Shown here: piece by piece, positions 1 to 6,839 of the stretch | How positions within the stretch are numbered: the first letter of the stretch is position 1 | Layout: each line of letters starts with the position of its first letter | Source of the DNA: Nitrospirota bacterium | GTDB lineage: Bacteria; Nitrospirota; Nitrospiria; Nitrospirales; UBA8639 | Assembly (NCBI GenBank): GCA_003228495.1 | Contig: QIDY01000063.1 | Span: 1 to 9,925, forward strand | Length of the DNA: 9,925 nucleotides | Direction of reading: 5' to 3' | Position numbers and translations under genes: made by a program | The notes under the pieces: model-generated | What the model was told of the DNA's origin: nothing | The model's database searches: none | The model's input: the letters and a program-made list of their open reading frames with translations, nothing else

Positions 1-14
1 ATCTGGAGATACAT

Positions 15-41
15 AAAAAAATAAATCTGTCCCCTTTTTCC
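15..41. repeat. Possible dispersed-repeat fragment at window start
   Basis: The A-rich stretch followed by ATCTGTCCCC and a T run resembles short motifs that recur in many genomes next to REP-associated (IS200-like) transposase genes. This is a memory-based resemblance only. No transposase or inverted partner is present in the window, so it could be chance or the edge of an element lying to the left. Confidence 0.2.
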
Positions 42-117
42 TCCGTGGAGCCATGAAGAATTCCAACTAACTTTTGGCTTGACTCATGCGTTGACAGGAT
101 ACAAGGAGCTTCTTAGA

Positions 118-645
118 ATGAACAGCATGATGAATGCGGATACCATTCTGTCGCCGGAAGAACTCACAAATTTGTGGGCTGACCTTGCAGGAAATGATCA
201 GCTTCCTGATTGGTATGAACTCACGGAACATGGAGAACTGATCATGAGTCCGCGCCCTGAAACACGCCATCAACGCCTCTGCACCCAAATTGCCCTTCAA
301 TTACAGGCCCAATTAGGAGGAGAAGCCGTCGTAGAAGCTGCGGTCTTAACGGCTACGGCCGGTATCCGAGTTCCTGACGTGATCTGGATGCCGGAGAACG
401 CCTGGCAGAAAGCTGCCACCCCAGAACATCTCCTTGAAGCCCCTCCACTCGTGGTCGAAGTCCTTTCACCCGGCAACCGGCAAAAGGAAATCAACCATAA
501 AACTCAGGCCTACCTGGCGTCCGGGGTCCAAGAGGTCATCCTCATTGGACTCACGGGCACCATTGAGTACGTCCGTCAGGATGGCCTGCATGCCACGTCT
601 ATGTTCAATCTCAATCTGGTCCTTCCCTCTCAGCTCTTTTCCTAA
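118..645 (+). CDS. Uma2 family endonuclease (PD-(D/E)XK-like, DUF820)
   Basis: A 175-residue protein of the Uma2/DUF820 family, a restriction-endonuclease-like fold widespread in cyanobacteria and other bacteria and often found as lone accessory genes. Visible family hallmarks are YELTEHGELIMSPRP (residues 33-47), IRVPDVIW with Asp87, LVVEVLSPGNR with Glu114, and Lys128 in the helix before YLASGVQEV. Asp87, Glu114 and Lys128 match the expected catalytic trio. The usual Trp-Leu-Val-Asp strand near 140 reads ILIGL here, a mild divergence. The ATG at 118 is chosen because AAGGAG lies at 103-108, nine bases upstream; a TTG at 79 in the same frame has no such site. The physiological role of Uma2 proteins is unsettled; nuclease activity is inferred from the fold. 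Confidence 0.85.
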   Translation: MNSMMNADTILSPEELTNLWADLAGNDQLPDWYELTEHGELIMSPRPETRHQRLCTQIALQLQAQLGGEAVVEAAVLTATAGIRVPDVIWMPENAWQKAATPEHLLEAPPLVVEVLSPGNRQKEINHKTQAYLASGVQEVILIGLTGTIEYVRQDGLHATSMFNLNLVLPSQLFS

Positions 646-685
646 GTGCTCGGGCACGAACCCTCAGGGGTATCATAACGGAGAG

Positions 686-710
686 ATTCCAGCTAAAAGC
701 TTGCTGGAAT
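686..710. repeat. REP-like palindrome
   Basis: ATTCCAGC (686-693) and GCTGGAAT (703-710) form a perfect 8-bp stem around a 9-base loop, flanked by GAG and GAC. The form (GATTCC..GC, AAAAGC, GC..GGAATGAC) is like the dispersed REP-like palindromes of many bacteria, usually with CCCGC/GCGGG in the stem. It lies between the convergent ends of the Uma2 gene and the 97-aa gene. It lacks a T tract, so a role as intrinsic terminator is uncertain, though it could block readthrough or stabilise 3' ends. A weaker 6-bp pair, GGTAGG (719-724) with CCTACC (744-749), follows. Confidence 0.55.
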
Positions 711-764
711 GACGCCTAGGTAGGCTATTTCTCTTTTGTTGTACCTACCAGAAAAGCCTGCGCC

Positions 765-1058
765 TTACTCGTTTCCTTCGGGTGGGTCGCTGGGCCAACG
801 CAGGTGATCTCGATACATGTCCAGATCGACATGTTCGGGAATAGATTCCATCTCTTCTTGAAGTGTTTGGAGATTTTTAATGGTTTCATAGATTCGGTAA
901 TGTTTGGTCTTGGCCCAAAACTCGTCTTGCTCCTGTTGAAATTCTTCAATTTTCATATTGGTTTTTTCGACAAGTAGGGCCTTGAGATACTGGATCTCGT
1001 TCTCTTGGTGTGCGAGGGCATGGGCTATGACCACTAAAGCCTTTTCCTGATTATTCAT
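765..1058 (-). CDS. Hypothetical 97-aa coiled-coil protein
   Basis: A small soluble acidic protein I do not recognise. The first ~75 residues look helical, with heptad-like spacing of Ile, Leu and Val (for example NEIQYLKALLVEKTNMKIEEF) and strings of Glu and Gln, suggesting a coiled coil. The tail is Pro- and acid-rich and ends in SDPPEGNE. There is no signal peptide or membrane segment. The ATG at 1058 is preceded on the minus strand by AGGGAG (complement around 1066-1072) at a normal distance, so the start is well supported. It lies 49 bases after the stop of the 590-aa gene on the same strand and is probably co-transcribed. Function unknown; an accessory or partner role to the upstream protein is only a guess from position. 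Confidence 0.7.
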   Translation of the reverse strand: MNNQEKALVVIAHALAHQENEIQYLKALLVEKTNMKIEEFQQEQDEFWAKTKHYRIYETIKNLQTLQEEMESIPEHVDLDMYRDHLRWPSDPPEGNE

Positions 1059-1107
1059 GAAGATGACTCCCTATTGGAATGGTCTGCTCGGCGTTGTAAA
1101 ACGACTT

Positions 1108-2880
1108 TTAGGATTGTTGAATGATCCAAACAGTCAACTCCGGCTGAAGTCGGCCCTTCTGTAGGATAGCCTGATGAATCTTGAATGTTGGTAAGGACTC
1201 TCCTTGCTCAACATGTACCACCGAGAGGCCACTCTCCTGAAACAGCTGTCCCATGACCGCTGGCCCAGCCACACACCCAATTCCTCCGGGAACCAGATGA
1301 TTGGCAAGAAACCAACTCCATTGCCTTAATTCTTTGTGATCATCATAGACAGAAAACGGAATCCACACATTCATCCAATCAAAGGGCGAAGAGGTGTGCG
1401 TGATCGCCTCATGACTTACTGGAAGAAATTGAAAATGAGGTAGCCAAGACAAGATCTGCTTCCGGTTTAAAGTGTTCCAAATCTGTTGTGCATGTTTCTG
1501 GGCAAATTCCGGCCACTCATACCAGATGGTATAAAATTGTGGGCGATCATACTTCAGACAAGCCCCAAGGCTCGCATCGCAACGTGCCACCAATATGTGA
1601 TCAGCCATTTCCCGGAATCGCCGTAACTCTGCTTGTTCTTCCAGAAAATCCTCCAGGTAATCGAAAATAAAGGGCTGGCTCTCTCTTTCGCCGATTATTT
1701 GTGAGTCATCCGGGTACAGCAAAACGGCAGAAAAGGCCTGGGACGGAGACAGTTCTGGGTGATCTTGCGGAAAACACTCTCGCCAAGAAGATGAAAAGGC
1801 TTTCCATTCCCGTTTATTTTCATTCGTTGATGAATCCCATGCTTCTCGTGCTTTCAACACCTTCAGTTGGTCACCATCATACAGGTGAAGTTCTTGTCCA
1901 ATAATTTGAGCACCACGCGCATCTGACTTGGCTTCTCCAGATGAAGCCGTGGCGAGATAGGCAAGTCCAGAGGAATCATCCCAGAGGGTGACTTTTTGAA
2001 TCTTGTGGTGATGCATCGTCACACTTAGCCGTTGCTCTTTATCGATGTATCGGACTGGATACTCAAGTGTAGGCTGCCATTCCACTTCATGCGAACGATT
2101 GACGTCTAAAAAGACGTCTTGAGGTGCCTCTCCCGACTGTGTGGAAGGTGTATAGAATAAACTGAATAATCGAAAAGCTCCGACGGAGGGATAGGCAGGA
2201 ATCCCTCGATATCGCAACGAAGTCGGAGAGTCAGTCTGCTGATCATCATAGAGCCCGCGAATAAGCTCAAAGGTCGCACTCCCCGTTCCAGGAAGCAGTG
2301 ACAAAAATAATTCTACGACCGGCAAATAATCGATTTGCCCCCATTCCATGCGACTCATACAGGACATAAATTTTGCTCCCTCAAATGAAGCATCCTGTAA
2401 GACATAGAAGGCGTCTTTCACTTGCCGAATAGTCGCCTTCCCATCATCATGCAATTCCAAATCTTCATTACGATAAAAGAATTGAATGGTTGCGATATCG
2501 GCATTCATTGCCCGTGCAGCCATCTCTCGTAGATCATCTCGCGTCAGATGTTCCCAACCAGGCCGTTTCGAAAGATCCAATGAGATCGTATTCACGAGAC
2601 TGGCAGGTTTAATGCCTACCCACTGTCCCCAATCCAATCGAAGCCTGGCTGAAACGAGAACCGGAATACCTGAGGCCTGTTTACCCCAGAGACATTCGTG
2701 TAACGGATTCCCATCGGGGTCAGCCATCAAGATTCGCTGGCCATGTTTCCCATAGAACACGTGATGGCCCGTGGCTAGTTCAACTGCCCGTCCACCAGCT
2801 GTTTGCCACGTATCTTTATACACGTGATTGTCTGGAAACCGAATGGCTTCCGGATGCTGCAGAATGGCCTGAACGTTCAT
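1108..2880 (-). CDS. Large hypothetical protein, methyltransferase-like C-terminus
   Basis: A 590-residue soluble protein with no signal peptide; I do not recognise the family. The N-terminal ~100 residues include GRAVELATGHHVFYGKHGQ and a LMADPDGNPLHECLWG segment, suggesting a beta-rich domain. Residues 110-165 are helical (LTRDDLREMAARAMNADIA), and 270-345 look beta-rich. Residues about 497-590 (SSPFDWMNVWIPFSVYDD, then LANHLVPGGIGCVAG, then QESGLSVV) resemble the second half of a class I SAM-methyltransferase fold, where an LxPGG turn precedes strand 5. No glycine-rich SAM motif I is obvious before it, so it may be degenerate or a chance likeness. The start lacks a clear ribosome site. The gene lies 93 bases after proA on the same strand and ahead of the 97-aa gene. 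Coding is well supported by length; function is unknown. Confidence 0.75.
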   Translation of the reverse strand: MNVQAILQHPEAIRFPDNHVYKDTWQTAGGRAVELATGHHVFYGKHGQRILMADPDGNPLHECLWGKQASGIPVLVSARLRLDWGQWVGIKPASLVNTISLDLSKRPGWEHLTRDDLREMAARAMNADIATIQFFYRNEDLELHDDGKATIRQVKDAFYVLQDASFEGAKFMSCMSRMEWGQIDYLPVVELFLSLLPGTGSATFELIRGLYDDQQTDSPTSLRYRGIPAYPSVGAFRLFSLFYTPSTQSGEAPQDVFLDVNRSHEVEWQPTLEYPVRYIDKEQRLSVTMHHHKIQKVTLWDDSSGLAYLATASSGEAKSDARGAQIIGQELHLYDGDQLKVLKAREAWDSSTNENKREWKAFSSSWRECFPQDHPELSPSQAFSAVLLYPDDSQIIGERESQPFIFDYLEDFLEEQAELRRFREMADHILVARCDASLGACLKYDRPQFYTIWYEWPEFAQKHAQQIWNTLNRKQILSWLPHFQFLPVSHEAITHTSSPFDWMNVWIPFSVYDDHKELRQWSWFLANHLVPGGIGCVAGPAVMGQLFQESGLSVVHVEQGESLPTFKIHQAILQKGRLQPELTVWIIQQS

Positions 2881-2914
2881 GACGAGATTAGTGAAGATGC
2901 AGCGCGCCTATTCA

Positions 2915-2954
2915 AGATCAGCAAAGTGAGCAGATAAATATTCAATGCTGATCT
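2915..2954 (-). terminator. Stem-loop between proA and the 590-aa gene
   Basis: AGATCAGCA (2915-2923) pairs perfectly with TGCTGATCT (2946-2954), a 9-bp stem around a 22-base loop, starting about 20 bases after the proA stop codon. No run of T follows on the minus strand, so this is not a canonical intrinsic terminator. It could be a partial terminator, a processing site or an operator dyad in front of the 590-aa gene. Confidence 0.3.
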
Positions 2955-2973
2955 CGAGTAAGATATGGGCGTG

Positions 2974-4347
2974 TTATTCGCGGATTTGTCCTGTGCCGTA
3001 GACGAGATACTTCGAGCACGTTAAATCTTCGAGGCCCATCGGCCCGCGGGCATGAATGCGCGTGGTACTGATACCAATTTCGGCACCTAACCCGAATTCA
3101 TAGCCATCGCTCAAACGTGTGGAAGCATTGACCATGACCGCTCCAGCATCCACTTCCCGAAGAAACCGTAAGGCCCGGTCATAATCATTAGTGACAATGG
3201 TTTCCGTGTGGCGGGATCCAAATTGATGGATATGATTCATAGCATCATCAAGGTCTTTCACGACTTTGATGGCCAGAATTAACGCCAAAAATTCTTTGCC
3301 AAAATCCTCGTCTTGCGCCGGTTTGGCTTCAGAGATAATTTTACAGGTTTTGGGACACCCTCGCATTTCCACGTTGGCTTTCACGAATTCTGCAGCCAGC
3401 GGCAGCAACAGTTTTTTGGCAACCTTCTCATGAACCAGCAAGGTTTCCATAGCATTACAAGTGGAAGATCGCTGCACTTTGGCGTTGAAGCTAATACGTT
3501 GAGCCATTGAAAGGTCTACATCCGAATCCACATAGATATGGCACACCCCTTTATCATGTTTAATCACGGGAATCGTGGCATGTTCATTCACGGTTTTCAT
3601 CAGCGCATCGCCCCCACGTGGAATAATGAGATCGATATATTGATCACTTTTGAGTAAAGCCAAAACAACCTCCCGATCGGGTCGGTCGATGAAAGTAATT
3701 GCCCCATCGGGAATTTCGGATTTTTGTGCCGCTTCCCCTAAGACTTTAGCAATGGCCTTATTGGAATGAAGCGCTTCGGAGCCTCCTCTTAACACACACA
3801 CATTGCCGGATTTCAAGCATAAAGCTGCGGCATCGGCCGTCACATTGGGACGGGACTCATAAATCATCCCAATCACCCCAATCGGCACCCGCACCCGTCC
3901 AACTCTCATCCCATTAGGACGTTGCCAAAACCCTTTCGATTCGCCGACGGGATCCCGCAATTGGGCGATCTCCCGAATTTGTTTGGCCATGTCTGCAATT
4001 CTGGCCGGGGTTAAGCGAAGACGGTCGGCCATAGCAGCACGGGACTCATCATCTCCAAATGCTTTAAGATCTTCCTCATTCGCTTCAAGGAGAGCTTCCT
4101 CCGCCTCCTCCAACCCATCAGCCATCGCCATCAATGCGGCATTTTTTTTCATGGCAATCATTCCGCTTAGTGGGCGGGCAGCATCTTTGGCTTTTTGTAA
4201 GACGGCTTGCAAATATTCCTCGTTAGTCAGCTCCTTTTCTTCTTCTAAGACCTCTTCTTCCAACCCATCTATCTCTTTTTCCAATTTTTCTGACTCATCT
4301 AAATCGTCAAGATCTGCTTGAGAAGCACTTTCTTTCTTTTCTTCCAT
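2974..4347 (-). CDS. proA: Glutamate-5-semialdehyde dehydrogenase (gamma-glutamyl phosphate reductase)
   Basis: ProA catalyses the NADPH-dependent reduction of gamma-glutamyl phosphate to glutamate-5-semialdehyde, the second step of proline synthesis, in the cytoplasm. The 457-residue product carries the family hallmarks: IGMIYESRPNVTADAAALCL, CVLRGGSEAL, IPRGGDAL, PVIKHDKGVCH, the catalytic cysteine (residue 297) in QRSSTCNAMETLLV, and the GLGAEIGISTTRIHARGPMGLEDL block near the end. The family is usually about 415-420 residues. The excess is an N-terminal tail of ~44 residues with 21 Asp or Glu, ahead of the conserved start near YLQAVLQKAKDAARPLSGM. ATG at 4347 is preferred over TTG at 4353, because AAAGGG sits six bases before the ATG. 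A promoter lies about 80 bases upstream. proC is in the same window, about 3 kb away; proB is absent. Confidence 0.95.
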   Translation of the reverse strand: MEEKKESASQADLDDLDESEKLEKEIDGLEEEVLEEEKELTNEEYLQAVLQKAKDAARPLSGMIAMKKNAALMAMADGLEEAEEALLEANEEDLKAFGDDESRAAMADRLRLTPARIADMAKQIREIAQLRDPVGESKGFWQRPNGMRVGRVRVPIGVIGMIYESRPNVTADAAALCLKSGNVCVLRGGSEALHSNKAIAKVLGEAAQKSEIPDGAITFIDRPDREVVLALLKSDQYIDLIIPRGGDALMKTVNEHATIPVIKHDKGVCHIYVDSDVDLSMAQRISFNAKVQRSSTCNAMETLLVHEKVAKKLLLPLAAEFVKANVEMRGCPKTCKIISEAKPAQDEDFGKEFLALILAIKVVKDLDDAMNHIHQFGSRHTETIVTNDYDRALRFLREVDAGAVMVNASTRLSDGYEFGLGAEIGISTTRIHARGPMGLEDLTCSKYLVYGTGQIRE

Positions 4348-4425
4348 GATCAACCCTTTAATTGTGGCAACTTGCGTGTGAGAAATCTCGTATCCATATT
4401 ATTAATTTTAGAGAAACCGTGATGG

Positions 4426-4455
4426 AGAATACCTGGCATTTATAAAAACCGTCAA
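4426..4455 (-). promoter_or_regulatory. Candidate sigma70 promoter for proA
   Basis: On the minus strand, TTGACG (complement of 4450-4455) is followed after 18 bases by TATTCT (complement of 4426-4431). Five of six bases match the -35 consensus and four of six the -10. It would give a leader of roughly 70-75 bases before the proA ATG at 4347. Matched by eye only. Confidence 0.45.
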
Positions 4456-4530
4456 GAAACTTTGCGGCATCAAACTTGGGAAAACTCTATACTTTTGCTT
4501 GATTTTATGGGTAAAATCCTGTTACACACA

Positions 4531-4558
4531 TTGAACTTTTTTTTCACAGTCGTATTGT
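4531..4558 (+). promoter_or_regulatory. Candidate sigma70 promoter for tRNA-Phe
   Basis: TTGAAC (4531-4536), 16 bases, then TATTGT (4553-4558). Initiation would be expected near 4565, leaving a 5' leader of about 16 bases for RNase P to remove before the mature end at 4581. A second, weaker pair (TTGATT 4499-4504, TACACA 4523-4528) lies just upstream. The region also faces the proA promoter on the other strand. Confidence 0.45.
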
Positions 4559-4580
4559 CAAATAACGGTAGAAATTGTGT

Positions 4581-4656
4581 GCCGAGGTAGCTCAGTTGGC
4601 AGAGCACAGCCCTGAAAAGGCTGGTGTCCGCAGTTCGATTCTGCGCCTCGGCACCA
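4581..4656 (+). tRNA. tRNA-Phe (anticodon GAA)
   Basis: A complete 76-base cloverleaf can be folded. The acceptor stem GCCGAGG pairs with CCTCGGC, the D arm contains AGCTCAGTTGGCAGAGC, and the anticodon stem CAGCC/GGCTG (4607-4611, 4619-4623) carries the loop CTGAAAA with anticodon GAA at 4614-4616. The T arm carries TTCGATT. The discriminator is A4653, and CCA is encoded at 4654-4656. A37 next to the anticodon fits phenylalanine tRNAs. Confidence 0.97.
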
Positions 4657-4730
4657 TAATCTACTCGCATGGGACAAATTCTTCTGTGCCGGTTAACCTC
4701 CCCCGCATCTTGTTGAACAGGACGATGAAG

Positions 4731-5735
4731 ATGGCAGCCCTACTTCCTCACCCTCGACGATTTACCTGGATCTTCCTCTGTGTCGTTTTGCCCGTCTTTG
4801 GAGCTGGGAGTCTCCTCATAGCTGAAGACGAGCTTCAAGTCGTTTCTTCTCCGAAAACGAGAACCATTGTTGCCGATTTATTGATGGTCGATGGGGACTT
4901 CTATATCGTGCGTGGAGACAGAGGGGAAATCCAAATCGAAGTGACACCCGATACCAAACTCTCTGAGGAATTTACATTCGGTGATCGCATCAAGGCTGTG
5001 TTACTGCCCAACGACGTGGCCCAGATTATCACCCGCGCTGCTCCTGGTGAACCTGTTGGGATCACGACCAACGAAACCTCAGAGCCTCCCCCACCGCCAT
5101 CTTCAACGAAAGAGACATCCCAAACTTCTGAAGAGGCTCCGGTTACGCCACCTATATATAAAGCATATGAAGTGCCGAAAGTCCGTGTGATCATTGCCGA
5201 CCTCCTCATGGTCGATGGAGATTTTTACATTGTTCGAAGCGAACATGGCGAAATTCAAATTGAAATTACACCAAAAACACAATTAAGCGAAGATTTTAAA
5301 TTTGGGGATCGAATCAAGGCACGAGTGACACCAACAGACAAAGCGCTTTCTGTGGTTCGGGCAGGAAAAGACGAACAAACAGGCATTCAAGAGGAATCAG
5401 CACCGATCGCGTCAAGTACACCAACGCCTCCTGTTCCAACCACTCCAGCGACAACACAAACTCCATCTCCATCTGAAAAAGAATCTTCTGAGCCGATTGT
5501 CGAATCGACGCCAACTATTCGTACCATTGTGGCTGACGTTTTAATGGTTGACGGCGATTTTTTTATCGTCCGTGGAGAACGGGGAGAAATTCAAATTGAA
5601 GTGACACCAAATACCACCCTTTCCGAATCCTTCGATTATGGCGATCGTATCAAAGCCACCGTTCTCCCGAACGACAAAGCCCTCACGATCGAACGTGCAG
5701 GCCCCAATGACCCCATCGGCATCACCACACCCTAG
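4731..5735 (+). CDS. Exported protein with three ~69-residue repeats
   Basis: A 334-residue protein. It starts with a basic and hydrophobic export signal (RRFTWIFLCVVLPVFGAGSLL, then IAEDE) and contains three copies of one domain at about residues 44-112, 152-219 and 264-332. Copies one and three agree at about 51 of 69 positions. Each copy has the pattern ADLLMVDGDFYIVRG, GEIQIEVTP, then T.LSE.F..GDRIKA, which alternates like a small beta domain (OB-fold or DUF5666-like; inference only). Pro/Thr/Ser-rich linkers (about 113-150 and 220-262) join the copies, typical of extracytoplasmic spacers. The start is ambiguous: ATG at 4725 is only two bases from CAGGA (4718-4722), whereas ATG at 4731 is eight bases from it, so 4731 is preferred. 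No terminator or clear promoter separates it from tRNA-Phe. The stop codon overlaps the foldback element. Function unknown. Confidence 0.8.
   Translation: MAALLPHPRRFTWIFLCVVLPVFGAGSLLIAEDELQVVSSPKTRTIVADLLMVDGDFYIVRGDRGEIQIEVTPDTKLSEEFTFGDRIKAVLLPNDVAQIITRAAPGEPVGITTNETSEPPPPPSSTKETSQTSEEAPVTPPIYKAYEVPKVRVIIADLLMVDGDFYIVRSEHGEIQIEITPKTQLSEDFKFGDRIKARVTPTDKALSVVRAGKDEQTGIQEESAPIASSTPTPPVPTTPATTQTPSPSEKESSEPIVESTPTIRTIVADVLMVDGDFFIVRGERGEIQIEVTPNTTLSESFDYGDRIKATVLPNDKALTIERAGPNDPIGITTP
4860..5066 (+). repeat. Internal domain repeat, copy 1 of 3
   Basis: This encodes residues 44-112 of the three-repeat protein, RTIVADLLMV through GEPVGIT. The other copies lie at 5184-5387 and 5520-5726, a spacing of 324 and 336 bases. 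The copies are close as protein but have drifted in codon choice (compare the DGDF codons GATGGGGACTTC and GACGGCGATTTT), so the triplication is old or kept by selection. Confidence 0.85.
5184..5387 (+). repeat. Internal domain repeat, copy 2 of 3
   Basis: This encodes residues 152-219. It is the most divergent copy: SEHGEIQIEIT replaces GDRGEIQIEVT and the end reads RAGKDEQTGI. The core LMVDGDFYIVR and FGDRIKA are unchanged. Confidence 0.85.
5520..5726 (+). repeat. Internal domain repeat, copy 3 of 3
   Basis: This encodes residues 264-332, RTIVADVLMV through NDPIGIT, only two residues before the stop. It resembles copy 1 more than copy 2. Copy 1 continues into a linker at the point where this copy ends and the foldback element begins. 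Confidence 0.85.
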
Positions 5736-5898
5736 GAGCCTGTCAGGCTTAGGAAGAATCGGCTGCAAAAGTGTCTAAGCGGTCAATATTTCGCAGATTT
5801 CTTGGCCCATAGTCCCACTATGGGGACGGCGAAATCGTCAAAATCTGCCCTCGCTCAGCCACTTTTTCGCTCTCGATTCCCTAAGCCCGACAGGCTCC
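5735..5898. mobile_element. 164-bp foldback, MITE-like element
   Basis: The ends are 19-bp inverted repeats with one mismatch: 5735-5753 (GGAGCCTGTCAGGCTTAGG) and 5880-5898. Inside, the symmetry continues imperfectly (AAAAGTGTCTAAGCG against AAAAGTGGCTGAGCG read from the other end) down to a central hairpin, CCCATAGT (5806-5813) with ACTATGGG (5817-5824). The whole element is therefore one long hairpin with no coding capacity, as expected of a miniature inverted-repeat element moved by a transposase elsewhere. The first base is also the last base of the stop codon of the upstream gene. I see no clear target-site duplication. In RNA it would fold into a stable stem and could end transcription from either side. 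Confidence 0.7.
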
Positions 5899-6027
5899 CA
5901 GCCATTTTTTAAAATTCATTTCGCAAAAACAGGGAGGATCCTCTACGCCAAAGAATGGGAATTTCACTCACTGCATCCTTAATCATATAGGCGGACTCTT
6001 GTAGAAGAGATGGAAAAGGGGAAGCTG

Positions 6028-6055
6028 AAAAACGACAGAGAGGGAATGCCCTCTC
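6028..6055 (-). terminator. Probable rho-independent terminator of the transglycosylase gene
   Basis: GAGAGGG (6038-6044) and CCCTCTC (6049-6055) form a 7-bp stem with a four-base loop. On the minus strand the stem is followed after five bases by TTTTT (complement of 6028-6032). It sits about 20 bases beyond the stop codon at 6075. Confidence 0.5.
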
Positions 6056-6074
6056 ATAAGAAGAAGCGATGGGT

Positions 6075-6839
6075 TTAGATTTCAACCTTCTGATTTTTTG
6101 CTTCTTGTTTGAGGACCTGGTGGAGAATTTTTCGATATTCCCGAATGCGCTTTACATACTGAACCGGTTCCCAGCCTCGGGCATAACGGTGTGGAAGATC
6201 TTGGTAATATTGTTTCTTAGCCAATAGAGGCAGAACGGCTTTGATGTTATCCCATTGGTTAGGATTTTTTCCCAAACGCCGTGCAAGCAATTGCGCATCT
6301 TTGACATGTCCCATTCCAACATTATAGGCCGCTAAAGCCAGAAACATTCTGTCGGGCACATACGTGGCTTCTGGAATACGTTTAGCCAAATGTGATAAAT
6401 ATCGGGCTCCACCCGCAATGCTTTTCTTGGGATCCAGTCGATTCTTAATTCCCAAATCCGCAGCGGTTGAACGAGTCAACATCATCAAGCCACGAACTCC
6501 GGTTGGGCTGATCGCATGCCGATTCCATTTGGACTCCTGATAAGCCATGGAAGCCAGTAACACCCAGGAAATTCCGGTATTTTTCTCGGCTCGTTGAAAG
6601 GCTTCTCGATAATGCGGCAATCGAGTCGTTATATGCTTAAGAAAGGTTTTAATTTCATAGGATGGCAAATTTTTGCCTAGCTGAAGAACACGATCCTTAT
6701 GGGAAAGGGCATTGCCTTCATGGTGGGGAATTTCCCATAACAACAGGACCCCGACAATAAAAAGCAAAACTACCATCAGTTGCTTGGCCACGTTTTGCAT
6801 TGTTTCGCGCATTGAGAGAATTTTATTAAATGGCCTCAT
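6075..6839 (-). CDS. MltF-like lytic murein transglycosylase, catalytic domain only
   Basis: Predicted to cleave the MurNAc-GlcNAc bond of peptidoglycan non-hydrolytically, leaving 1,6-anhydro ends, on the outer face of the inner membrane. The 254-residue protein has a basic N-terminus, one hydrophobic segment (about 20-36, QLMVVLLFIVGVLLLW) acting as anchor or uncleaved signal, then an SLT domain. The catalytic glutamate is Glu102 in YQESKWN. Further SLT motifs are SPTGVRGLMMLT (111-122), LDPKKSIAGGARYL (135-148) and LALAAYNVGMGH (167-178). The tail (VLPLLAKKQYY, then RYARGWEPVQYVKRIREY) matches the C-terminal part of MltF closely. MltF itself is about twice as long because of an N-terminal amino-acid-binding-type domain that is missing here. 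The ATG at 6839 has no strong ribosome site; ATGs at 6812 and 6800 are alternatives. It appears to be a single-gene unit. Confidence 0.9.
   Translation of the reverse strand: MRPFNKILSMRETMQNVAKQLMVVLLFIVGVLLLWEIPHHEGNALSHKDRVLQLGKNLPSYEIKTFLKHITTRLPHYREAFQRAEKNTGISWVLLASMAYQESKWNRHAISPTGVRGLMMLTRSTAADLGIKNRLDPKKSIAGGARYLSHLAKRIPEATYVPDRMFLALAAYNVGMGHVKDAQLLARRLGKNPNQWDNIKAVLPLLAKKQYYQDLPHRYARGWEPVQYVKRIREYRKILHQVLKQEAKNQKVEI

Noticed and set aside
79..117. TTG-initiated upstream extension of the Uma2 gene
   Set aside because: The extension overlaps the AAGGAG site that serves the ATG at 118, and its residues do not belong to the family.
3983..4321. 112-codon Ser/Ala-rich plus-strand frame opposite proA
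   Set aside because: It is the antisense of the Glu-rich part of proA; its low-complexity Ser composition is a mirror of GAA/GAG codons.
4300..4347. Programmed frameshift or fusion at the ProA N-terminus
   Set aside because: The acidic tail is in frame with proA from a good start, and no second domain is recognisable, so a simple extension explains it.
4575..4724. Open frame extending upstream of the three-repeat gene
   Set aside because: It runs through the whole tRNA-Phe gene, which cannot be protein coding; the signal peptide begins only after 4725.
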